DNA of 64,000 nt, from the NCBI GenBank assembly GCA_965228695.1, contig CBDDIB010000002.1, positions 2,232,001 through 2,296,000 of the forward strand, read 5' to 3'. The notes below the pieces were generated by a model. The model made no database searches. It saw only the letters and a list, made by a program, of their open reading frames with translations, and was not told where the DNA came from. The DNA comes from JAJFJD01 sp965228695 (GTDB lineage: Bacteria; Pseudomonadota; Alphaproteobacteria; UBA8366). Below, in pieces: positions 47,349 to 55,175 of the stretch (positions are counted from its first letter, which is position 1; the number at the start of each line of letters is the position of its first letter). Both the position numbers and the translations under genes were made by a program.

Positions 47349-48938
47349 ATGTTACAGACGGCTCAATCCTATCGCGGCATGGTGACCGCGCCCCATCACC
47401 TGGCGGCACGCGCCGGGCAACGGGTGCTCGAAGACGGTGGCAATGCCATCGAGGCAATGATTGCCGCGGCCAGTACGATCGCGATCGTCTACCCGCATAT
47501 GAATGCGCTGGGCGGTGATAATTTTTGGCTGATTCATACACCCGGCATGCCGCCGGTCGGCATCGATGCCTGCGGCGGGGCGGCGGCCGCGGCGGATATC
47601 GACTACTACAAAACGCGTGGTCTGAAGATCATTCCGTCGCGCGGCCCCGATGCTGCCCTGACCGTCGCGGGCGCCGTGTCCGGCTGGCAGGAAGCGTTGC
47701 GGGTCAGCGCCGAATGGGGCGGTTCGCTGCCGCTCGCGCGTCTGTTGGAGGATGCGGTGTTCTACGCCGGCGACGGCATCGCGGTCACCAACACGCAGGC
47801 CGACAACACGCAGGCGAAACTGCCGGAATTGAAAGACGCCCCTGGATTTGCCGGCACGTATCTTATCGACGGCAAGCCGCCTGCGCGCGGCGCGCGGTTC
47901 AAACAGCCGCGCATGGCCGCCACGCTGAAGGCGCTGGCGGCCAACGGGTTGGACGACTTCTATCGCGGCGACTTGGCGAGGGCGATCGCGGCGGATCTGT
48001 CGCGCGCCGGCAGCCCCGTTGCTCTAGAGGACCTGCAGCGCCACAAGGCTCTGCGACTGCCGCCGTTGTCGGTGCAGGCGGGCGGGCATTCGATTTACAA
48101 CATGCCGCCGCCGACCCAGGGTCTTGCGTCGCTGATGCTTCTGGGTGTCTACGCGCGGCTCGGTATTTCCGAAGCCGACGGCTTCGACTATGTGCATGGC
48201 TTGGTCGAGGCGACCAAGGGCGTGTTCCGAATCCGCGACCGTCACGTTACCGACCCGGACTATATGACCGACGACCCGGCGACCTTTCTGACCGACGCGG
48301 CTTTACACGCGATTGCCGACGAAGTCGATCGCGAGGCCGCCGCCCCCTGGCCCGACAAGACGCCGGGCGGCGATACGGTCTGGCTCAGCGCGGCCGATCG
48401 GGCGGGCCGGATGGTCAGCTTTATCCAAAGCATCTATTGGGAATTCGGGTCGGGCACGGTGCTCGATGAGACCGGCATCACGTGGCAGAACCGCGGCACG
48501 AGTTTCAGCCTGGACCCGGCGTATCACAACCACCTGCGTCCGCACCGGCGCCCCTTCCATACGATCCAACCCGCGCTGGCGCAGCTCGGCGACGGCCGCG
48601 TCATGGCTTACGGCACGATGGGCGGCGAGGGGCAGCCGCAGACGCAGGCGATGGTTTTCTCGCGCCACGTCCTGCATGAGCAGGAATTGCAGCAGGCCGT
48701 GACCGCGCCGCGCTGGCTGTTGGGCCGGACATGGGGCGCGGAGACGGCGAACCTGCGCATCGAAAATCGCTTCGACCCGTCGGTGATCGATCGCTTGCGC
48801 GCTGCCGGACATGACTTGGAAGTAATCGGGCCCTTCGATGAAGTGATGGGTCATGCCGGGGCGATCGTGCGCCATCCCGACGGGCGGCTGGAAGGGGCGG
48901 CCGATCCGCGGGGGGATGGCTGCGTCGCCGCCTTCTAG
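47349..48938 (+). CDS. hpxW: Gamma-glutamyltransferase-family Ntn hydrolase, probable oxamate amidohydrolase
   Basis: A 529-residue gamma-glutamyltranspeptidase-fold protein without a signal peptide, so cytoplasmic. It matures by autocleavage before Thr 343 (GGDTVWLSAADRAG), and SFIQSIYWEFGSG follows. N-terminal GNAIEAMIAAAST and HMNALGGDNFWL match the large subunit. Klebsiella HpxW, a member of this family, hydrolyses oxamate to oxalate and ammonia. Placement directly after oxamate carbamoyltransferase and near oxalate genes favours HpxW activity over gamma-glutamyl transfer. The assignment is inference from context. Confidence 0.72.
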   Translation: MLQTAQSYRGMVTAPHHLAARAGQRVLEDGGNAIEAMIAAASTIAIVYPHMNALGGDNFWLIHTPGMPPVGIDACGGAAAAADIDYYKTRGLKIIPSRGPDAALTVAGAVSGWQEALRVSAEWGGSLPLARLLEDAVFYAGDGIAVTNTQADNTQAKLPELKDAPGFAGTYLIDGKPPARGARFKQPRMAATLKALAANGLDDFYRGDLARAIAADLSRAGSPVALEDLQRHKALRLPPLSVQAGGHSIYNMPPPTQGLASLMLLGVYARLGISEADGFDYVHGLVEATKGVFRIRDRHVTDPDYMTDDPATFLTDAALHAIADEVDREAAAPWPDKTPGGDTVWLSAADRAGRMVSFIQSIYWEFGSGTVLDETGITWQNRGTSFSLDPAYHNHLRPHRRPFHTIQPALAQLGDGRVMAYGTMGGEGQPQTQAMVFSRHVLHEQELQQAVTAPRWLLGRTWGAETANLRIENRFDPSVIDRLRAAGHDLEVIGPFDEVMGHAGAIVRHPDGRLEGAADPRGDGCVAAF

Positions 48939-49051
48939 GGCGTGCTGACCTACCGATCCCCCAGCAAATCCGTGACAAGCCGGTTCGGCACGGTATCCTG
49001 TTGGCGAGGCGTAACGGTGGACGAGGTTGCCCGATAGGATGAAAACGCGCG

Positions 49052-50518
49052 ATGCATGACGGCCAATCGTCGGCGGCGGACGCCGCCGTCGACCACGACT
49101 CGCTCGATGCGCTGGAAACACAGCTCCGGCGCGACCTTTCTTACCTGAACTATCCCGCCAAGAACTGGGTGAAGCCGCTGGCGCCGGCAGGTGAAGACGA
49201 GATCTTCGACGTGGTCACCATCGGTGCGGGCATGGTCGGCTTGGCCGTGGCCGTGGCGCTTCGCCGCGAAGGCATCCAGAACACCGTCTGTTTGGACGCC
49301 GCCCCGGAGGGGCAGGAGGGACCGTGGGTGACGACCGCGCGGATGCGCACGCTGCGCTCGCCGAAGATTCTGCTTGGCCCGGCGATGGGCATCGGGTCGC
49401 TGACCTTCCGGGCCTGGTATGCCGCGCAATACGGTGATGCGGCCTGGGAAGCGCTCGACAAGATCCCCCGCGTCCTGTGGATGGATTATTTGCGCTGGTA
49501 CCGCAACGTTCTGGATCTGCCCATCCGCAATGAGGTTCGCGTCGAGGCCATCCGGTGGGAGGGCGACCGCTTCCTTCTCGATACCGTCGGGCCGGAGGGT
49601 GCCACGGTTATCGGCGCGCGCCGCGTGGCGCTGGCCACCGGGCGGGATGGGTTGGGCGGCCCGAGCCTGCCGTCGGAGGCACAGAATATCGATCCCGCGC
49701 GTCGGGCGCATAGCAACGACGATATCGATTTCGAAGGCCTCGCCGGTAAGCGGGTCGCGGTGATCGGCGCCGGGGCGTCGGCGTTCGATAACGCGGCGGT
49801 GGCGCTGGAAAGCGGCGCGGCGGAGGTTCGCGTGCTGTGCCGACGGCCCGACATCCCCCGAATCAACAAACTGACCGGGATCGGCAGCCCCGGGATCGTG
49901 CACGGCTGGTATGCGCTGCCCGACGCCTGGAAGTGGCGTTTGCTGCATTACAACGACACCTGCCAGACGCCGCCGCCGGGAACATCGATCCGCCGCGTGA
50001 CCGACTCTCCCAACGGGCATTTGCATACGGGATGCCCGATCCGGTCGATGACCGACTCCGGTGATGCGGTCGTGATCGAAACGCCGCGCGGGAGCTATAC
50101 CTGCGATTTCGTGATTTTCGCCACCGGCTTCCAGTTTGACCCGACACGCCGGCCGGAACTCGCGGCTTTCGCGGATAACATCCTGACCTGGGATGACGCA
50201 TTCGTTCCGCCACCGTCGGAACAGGATGCTGCACTCGCCAGCGCCCCGTATCTCGGGCCCATATTCGAGTTCCGCGAGCGCCGGACCGGCGCGACGCCGG
50301 GCCTCGACCGGCTGCACTGCATGAATTACGCGGCAACCCTGAGCCACAGCAAACTGACCGGCGACATTCCCGCCGTGACACAAGGGGCCACCCGGTTCGC
50401 CCAGGGTATCGCCACGGCTTTCCTCGCCGAAGATATCGACCATCACTACGAGCGGCTGCTGGGGTTCGACACGCCGGAGGTGAACGGCGACGAATGGACC
50501 GACGAACCGTTGCCGTAA
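49052..50518 (+). CDS. FAD/NAD(P)-dependent oxidoreductase, flavin-monooxygenase-like
   Basis: A 488-residue flavoprotein with two Rossmann motifs: VVTIGAGMVGLAVAVAL (about 54-70) for FAD and RVAVIGAGASAFDNAAVALE for NAD(P). FVIFATGFQFDPTRRPELAA is typical of flavin-containing monooxygenases. It lies 113 bases after the Ntn hydrolase on the same strand. A role in ureide or purine breakdown is possible but I cannot show it. Confidence 0.82.
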   Translation: MHDGQSSAADAAVDHDSLDALETQLRRDLSYLNYPAKNWVKPLAPAGEDEIFDVVTIGAGMVGLAVAVALRREGIQNTVCLDAAPEGQEGPWVTTARMRTLRSPKILLGPAMGIGSLTFRAWYAAQYGDAAWEALDKIPRVLWMDYLRWYRNVLDLPIRNEVRVEAIRWEGDRFLLDTVGPEGATVIGARRVALATGRDGLGGPSLPSEAQNIDPARRAHSNDDIDFEGLAGKRVAVIGAGASAFDNAAVALESGAAEVRVLCRRPDIPRINKLTGIGSPGIVHGWYALPDAWKWRLLHYNDTCQTPPPGTSIRRVTDSPNGHLHTGCPIRSMTDSGDAVVIETPRGSYTCDFVIFATGFQFDPTRRPELAAFADNILTWDDAFVPPPSEQDAALASAPYLGPIFEFRERRTGATPGLDRLHCMNYAATLSHSKLTGDIPAVTQGATRFAQGIATAFLAEDIDHHYERLLGFDTPEVNGDEWTDEPLP

Positions 50519-50639
50519 GCCGGCCCGGTCTCAGACGATCCGAAAAATTCTTCGACAACGGCGCGCGGCGGATGGTGCGCGATTGCCGAGGTGATATACT
50601 GTCCGCCTATCCGCAACGTTAAGACCCTAAAGGAGCGTT

Positions 50640-51092
50640 ATGGCACTCATCGACGTTGGCGCGGCCGCGCCGGCGTTCAGTCTTCCAAATCAAGACGGAA
50701 CGTCGGTCGATCTCGCGCAATATGCCGGGAAGAATGTTCTTCTCTGGTGGTATCCGAAAGCCGATACACCCGGGTGAACGGTCGAAGGCAACGGGTTCCG
50801 TGATCGAATCCAAGATTTCAACGACCGCAACGCCGTTATCATCGGCGTCAGTTTCGACCCGACCGACGCGAACAAGAAGTTTCAGCAGAAGTTCGATTTT
50901 CCATACGATCTGTTGAGCGACACGGACGGATCGATGTCGACCGCATACGGCGTCACCGAAGCGGGCGCCGAAAAATCACCGCGTAAATCGGTGTTGATCG
51001 GAGCGGACGGAAAGGTCCTCGCGGCCTACAACACCGTCAAGCCGCCCGAGCACCCCGATCAGGTATTGGCCGACCTTGATAAGCTGACCTGA
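50640..51092 (+). CDS. bcp: Bcp/PrxQ peroxiredoxin with in-frame TGA at the peroxidatic site (probable selenoprotein)
   Basis: A single 151-codon frame encodes a normal-length 150-residue peroxiredoxin: APAFSLPNQDGTSVDLAQYA, LLWWYPKADTPG, then TGA (50775-50777, codon 46), then TVEGNGFRDRIQDF and PRKSVLIGADGKVLAAYNTV. The usual motif is YPKADTPGCT, so TGA is exactly at the catalytic Cys. No other in-frame stop or frameshift is seen. The natural reading is selenocysteine, giving PGUT. The protein has no cysteine elsewhere and no Cys at the PrxQ resolving position (N51), so it would be a 1-Sec enzyme needing an external thiol. AAAGGAG lies 6 bases before the ATG. A nonsense mutation is the alternative. 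Confidence 0.82.
50775..50811 (+). promoter_or_regulatory. UGA Sec codon and SECIS-like hairpin
   Basis: Directly after the TGA, bases 50782-50785 (TCGA) pair with 50804-50807 and ACGG (50791-50794) pairs with CCGT (50798-50801), leaving a GTT apical loop. The loop starts 17 bases after the TGA, inside the spacing of about 16-37 bases expected for bacterial SECIS elements read by SelB. The stem is shorter than the best-known E. coli example. Confidence 0.6.
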
Positions 51093-51117
51093 GGCAACAA
51101 ACTATTGCCCGCACGAC

Positions 51118-51148
51118 AACGGGGGCTGCCGATCGGTAGCCCCCGTTT
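51118..51148. terminator. Bidirectional intrinsic terminator
   Basis: ACGGGGGCT and AGCCCCCGT form a perfect stem around a 10-base loop, with T runs after it on the plus strand and A/T-rich sequence on the other side. It separates the convergent peroxiredoxin and frc genes. Confidence 0.85.
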
Positions 51149-51172
51149 CATTTCGCGGAACGCCGTTAGGCG

Positions 51173-52447
51173 TCAGTCCGACCCGGCGGTTTTCACCTCG
51201 CCGACCGCGCCGGACTCGACGACCTTGTCGAAATCGTCGCCGGTGTAGCCAAGCACTTCTTGCAGGATTTCGGCGGTATGTTCGCCGAGCAGCGGCGAGC
51301 GTTTGACCTCCGCTGGGCTGTCGGACAGCTTCACCGGACAGCCGACGGTGAGGTACGGGCCGCGTTCCGGATGATCGACCTCGACGATGGTGCCGGTCTC
51401 ACGAAGCGACGGTTCCTGCGACAGTTCCTTCATCGACAGGATCGGCCCGCAGGGAATGTCGAGCGGGTTACAGGCGTCCATGACCTCGCGCTTGGTCTTG
51501 GTCTTCGTCCATTCCTCGATGCGGTCGAAAATCTGCGGGATCTTGTCGAGGCGGGCGTCGGGCTTGGCATAGGCCGGATCGTCCTTCCAATCCGGCTGGC
51601 CGATGAGGTCGCAGATATTGCCCCAGACCGCTGCTTGCGTGATGAAGTAGACATAGGCGTTGGGATCGGTTTCCCAGCCCTTGCACTTGAGAATCCAGCC
51701 CGGCTGACCGCCGCCGGAATCGTTGCCGGCGCGCGGCGTCGTGTCGCCGAAGGGGATGCCCTGTCCGTACTGGCTGTATTCCGTGAGCGGGCCGCGTTCG
51801 AGCCGTTGCTGATCGCGCAGCTTCACGCGGCACAGGTTCAGAACGCCGTCCTGCATGGCGGCCAGGACACGCTGGCCGCGGCCGCTTTGCTCGCGCTGGA
51901 ACAGCGCGGTGACGATGCCGAGGGCGAGATGAAGGCCGGTGCCGCTGTCGCCGATCTGCGCACCGGTGACCGTCGGCGGGCCGTCGAGGAACCCGGTGGT
52001 CGAGGCCGATCCGCCGGTGCATTGCGCCACGTTCTCATAGACCTTGCAGTCTTCGTACGGCCCGGGACCGAAGCCTTTTACCGACGCCATGATCATGCGC
52101 GGGTTCAACTCCTGAATGCGCTCCCAGCCGAAGCCCATTCGGTCCAGTGCGCCGGGCGCGAAGTTCTCCACCATCACGTCGCAGGTCTTGACCAGCCGTT
52201 CGAGAACGGCCTTGCCGGTCTCGTTCTTGGTGTTCAGTTCGATGGACCGCTTGTTGTGGTTCAGCATCGTGAAGTAGAGCGAGTCCGCACCCGGGACATC
52301 GACGAGCTGTTTCCGCGTCGCGTCGCCGACGCCGGGCCGCTCGACCTTGATCACGTCCGCCCCGAACCAGGCGAGCAATTGCGTGCAGGTCGGGCCTGAC
52401 TGCACATGGGTGAAGTCCAATATCTTGACGCCTTTGAGCGCTTCCAT
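51173..52447 (-). CDS. frc: Formyl-CoA:oxalate CoA-transferase
   Basis: A 424-residue class III CoA transferase very close to Oxalobacter Frc: DFTHVQSGPTCTQLLAWFGA, YFTMLNHNKRSIELN, VMVENFAPGALDRMGF and the catalytic Asp at about 167 (QIGDSGTGLHLALG). QPGWILKCKGWETDP and IPCGPILSMKEL also match. The enzyme moves CoA from formyl-CoA to oxalate, giving oxalyl-CoA and formate. It is the last gene of the gntR-oxc-frc operon. Confidence 0.95.
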   Translation of the reverse strand: MEALKGVKILDFTHVQSGPTCTQLLAWFGADVIKVERPGVGDATRKQLVDVPGADSLYFTMLNHNKRSIELNTKNETGKAVLERLVKTCDVMVENFAPGALDRMGFGWERIQELNPRMIMASVKGFGPGPYEDCKVYENVAQCTGGSASTTGFLDGPPTVTGAQIGDSGTGLHLALGIVTALFQREQSGRGQRVLAAMQDGVLNLCRVKLRDQQRLERGPLTEYSQYGQGIPFGDTTPRAGNDSGGGQPGWILKCKGWETDPNAYVYFITQAAVWGNICDLIGQPDWKDDPAYAKPDARLDKIPQIFDRIEEWTKTKTKREVMDACNPLDIPCGPILSMKELSQEPSLRETGTIVEVDHPERGPYLTVGCPVKLSDSPAEVKRSPLLGEHTAEILQEVLGYTGDDFDKVVESGAVGEVKTAGSD

Positions 52448-52491
52448 TGCGGGCTCCTATTGGGCTGGGCGTTGAATGCGGAGAGTTCGAT

Positions 52492-54222
52492 TTACTTCTT
52501 TTGCTGCTGGGCGACGACGCTCGTCGGATTGAGGTTGCCGATACGGCCGCTCTCGGTACCGGCTTTTTCGTCGATCACCGCGTTGACCAGCGTCGGCCGG
52601 CCGGAGGCCAGCGCCTTCTCGACCGCTTGCCGCAGTTCGTCCGGCGTCGTCGCGTAGACGCCGTCGCCGCCGAAAGCCTCCATCATCCTGTCGTAGCGGG
52701 AGTCCTTGACGAACACCGTCGGCGCCGCGTCCGAACCACCGGAGGGATTGACGTCGGTGCCGCGGTAAATGCCGTTGTTGTTGAAGACGACGACGCAGAC
52801 CGGCAGGTTGTATCGGCAGATCGTCTCGATCTCGATGCCGGAGAAGCCGAAGGCGCTGTCGCCCTCGACCGCGAGCACCGGCTTGCCCGTCTCAACGGCC
52901 GCCGCGATGGCGAAGCCCATGCCGATCCCCATCACGCCCCAGGTGCCGACATCCAAGCGTTTCCGGGGCTTATAGATATCGATGATGCTGCGGGCGAAAT
53001 CGAGCGTATTGGCGCCCTCGTTCACCAGGATCGTGTCGGGTTGTTCCTTGATGATCTCGCGCAGCGCGCCGAGCGCGCCGTGGAAGTCCATTGGGACGTT
53101 GTTGTTGCGCAGCCGGGGCGCCATGCGTTCGACGTTGGTTTGCACCTTGTCCCGCACGCTGCCGACCCAGTCCGCCGGCGGCGCGGTCCAATCCTCGCCC
53201 ATTTGCTCCAGCAGCGCGGAGACGCAGGATCCGATGTCGCCGACCACGGGGGCGGTGATGGCCACGTTGCTGTCCATTTCCTTCGGCTCGATGTCGATAT
53301 GGATGAAGGTCTTCGAATAAGGCTCGCCCCATGCCTTGCCCTTGCCGTGCGACAGCAGCCAGTTCAGCCGGGCGCCGATCAGCATCACGACGTCGGATTC
53401 CTTCAGTACCAACGACCGCGCGGCGCCTGCGGACTGCGGGTGGTTATCGGGGAGCAGGCCCTTGGCCATGCTCATGGGCAGGTAGGGAATACCGGACTTT
53501 TCGACGAGGGCGCGAATCGCTTCGTCGGCCTGGGCATAGGCGGCGCCCTTGCCGAGGATGATCAGAGGTCGTTTGGCGTTTTTCAGAACATCGAGGGCGC
53601 GCGTTACCGATTCCGGGGCAGGGGGTTGCGCCGGCGCTGGATCGACGACCTCGACCAATGACTTCCGGCCGTCCTCGTACTCCATGGTCTGGCCGAAGAG
53701 ATTGGCGGGCAGATCGAGATAGACGCCGCCCGGCCGTCCCGAACAGGCGGCGCGGATGGCGCGGGCGATGCCGATGCCGATATCTTGGGCGTGCAGCACC
53801 CGGAAGGCGGCCTTGCACAGCGGCTTGGCGATGGCCAGTTGATCCATTTCCTCGTAATCGCCTTGCTGCAGATCGACGATCTCGCGCTCGGACGAGCCGC
53901 TGATCAGGATCATGGGAAAGCAATTCGTGGTAGCGTTGGCCAGCGCCGTGAGACCGTTGAGGAAGCCCGGCGCCGACACGGTAAGGCAGATGCCCGGCTT
54001 CTTGGTGAGGAAGCCCGCGATGGCGGCGGCCTGGCCCGCGTTTTGTTCGTGGCGGAACGAAATCACGCGCATTCCTTGCGCCTGGGCGAATCGTCCGAGA
54101 TCGGTAATCGGAATGCCGGGTACGTTGTAGATCACGTTGATGCCGTTCAGCTTCAGCGCGTCGATTACAAGGTGGAACCCGTCCGTCAGTTGGGCCTCTG
54201 GAACTGTCTCGGAAACCGCCAT
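52492..54222 (-). CDS. oxc: Oxalyl-CoA decarboxylase
   Basis: A 576-residue thiamine-diphosphate enzyme. The N-terminal VPGIPITDLGRFAQAQG and FRHEQNAGQAAAIAGFLT, the middle LGKGAAYAQADEAIRALVEK, and the ThDP motif EGDSAFGFSGIEIETICRYN followed by VFNNNGIYRGTDVN all match Oxc. It decarboxylates oxalyl-CoA to formyl-CoA, feeding Frc. It lies 44 bases upstream of frc and 67 bases after the GntR regulator. Confidence 0.96.
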   Translation of the reverse strand: MAVSETVPEAQLTDGFHLVIDALKLNGINVIYNVPGIPITDLGRFAQAQGMRVISFRHEQNAGQAAAIAGFLTKKPGICLTVSAPGFLNGLTALANATTNCFPMILISGSSEREIVDLQQGDYEEMDQLAIAKPLCKAAFRVLHAQDIGIGIARAIRAACSGRPGGVYLDLPANLFGQTMEYEDGRKSLVEVVDPAPAQPPAPESVTRALDVLKNAKRPLIILGKGAAYAQADEAIRALVEKSGIPYLPMSMAKGLLPDNHPQSAGAARSLVLKESDVVMLIGARLNWLLSHGKGKAWGEPYSKTFIHIDIEPKEMDSNVAITAPVVGDIGSCVSALLEQMGEDWTAPPADWVGSVRDKVQTNVERMAPRLRNNNVPMDFHGALGALREIIKEQPDTILVNEGANTLDFARSIIDIYKPRKRLDVGTWGVMGIGMGFAIAAAVETGKPVLAVEGDSAFGFSGIEIETICRYNLPVCVVVFNNNGIYRGTDVNPSGGSDAAPTVFVKDSRYDRMMEAFGGDGVYATTPDELRQAVEKALASGRPTLVNAVIDEKAGTESGRIGNLNPTSVVAQQQKK

Positions 54223-54289
54223 GGATTTTTCTCCCTCAGAGTCGTCTTGCCCGGGCGCCAGCGAGCGCCGGCGGGCTTATCTGCCAACG

Positions 54290-54979
54290 TCAGTCTAGAT
54301 AATGCGCGTGCAGTTCCACATGCGCGGCGAGGCCGAGCGTGTGCTCCCGCACGAGCCGTTCCGCCAGATTCGCGTCGCGCGATTCCAGCGCCTCGATGAT
54401 GTTCATGTGATCGATGATCGAACGGCTGGCGCGGTCGTTTTCGGATATCGTCCGCATGCGGATCCAACGCATATGGACCAGCAAATTCTCCGCCATCTGG
54501 TTGAGCAGGTCGCATTGACTCATGCTCAGGATTGCCTGATGGAACTGGATATTGTGTTCGGAGTACTCGTCGATTTCCGCCTGAACGCGGTCGTCGTCGA
54601 ATGTCGCGAACATATCCCGCAGCGTGGCGATCTCGGCGTCCGTTGCATTCTGCGTGATCAGCCGTGCCGCCATGCTCTCGAGCGCGGCCCAGACGGTGAT
54701 CATTTCCAGGATTTCCTTCTTCGACTTGCGGACGACGAAGGCGCCCCGACGGGGGTATACCTTGACGAAGCCTTCCTGTTCCAACCGCGTGATCGCCTCG
54801 CGGATCGGGGTGCGGCTTACGCCGAATTCTTCGGAAAGTTGCCGTTCGTCGAGCCGTGTATCCTCCGTCTCGGCGTAGATATTCATCGAGGTGATGGCTT
54901 GCTTCAGTGCGTCATAAACTTTGTCCTTCAGGACAAAATTCACCTCGATCGGCTTGATCACCAGTTTCGTTGTGGACAT
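54290..54979 (-). CDS. GntR/FCD-family transcriptional regulator
   Basis: A 229-residue regulator. The winged helix-turn-helix is at about 20-85 (QLSEEFGVSRTPIREAITRL), and the FCD ligand domain at about 95-225 has HNIQFHQAILSMSQ and a late HMNIIEALESRDANLAERLV. FCD regulators usually sense small organic acids through a metal. It opens the oxc-frc operon, and a perfect palindrome lies 73-105 bases upstream of its start, so autoregulation is likely. The ligand may be oxalate or an oxalate-derived acid. Confidence 0.9.
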   Translation of the reverse strand: MSTTKLVIKPIEVNFVLKDKVYDALKQAITSMNIYAETEDTRLDERQLSEEFGVSRTPIREAITRLEQEGFVKVYPRRGAFVVRKSKKEILEMITVWAALESMAARLITQNATDAEIATLRDMFATFDDDRVQAEIDEYSEHNIQFHQAILSMSQCDLLNQMAENLLVHMRWIRMRTISENDRASRSIIDHMNIIEALESRDANLAERLVREHTLGLAAHVELHAHYLD

Positions 54980-55051
54980 CTTTTCATACTGAATTTGGGC
55001 GCAGCGACGTCGCCTCAGGGGGCACCTGATCGAGGCGATCGGCCTATAGCT

Positions 55052-55084
55052 TTCGTATCTGGTATTTAGTATACCAGATACGAA
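55052..55084. promoter_or_regulatory. Palindromic operator, probable GntR-regulator site
   Basis: TTCGTATCTGGTAT and ATACCAGATACGAA are perfect 14-base inverted arms around TTAGT. It sits between the regulator gene and tctA, upstream of gntR-oxc-frc. The core CTGGTAT/ATACCAG fits GntR/FCD operators. A similar half-palindrome recurs at 58423-58434. Confidence 0.8.
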
Positions 55085-55175
55085 TTTTGCGCAAGATCAA
55101 TAACGGGGTTTTGCGTGCGGCACGGTCCCAAATGCACCGACTCTCCGGTCTGATCCGGCTTTTTGCCGGCCGGCG

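Noticed and set aside
50640..50777. The peroxiredoxin as a short truncated gene or simple pseudogene
   Set aside because: The frame continues with conserved family residues to 51092, and the stop falls exactly on the catalytic Cys codon. Selenocysteine explains it better, though a nonsense mutation is kept as the alternative.
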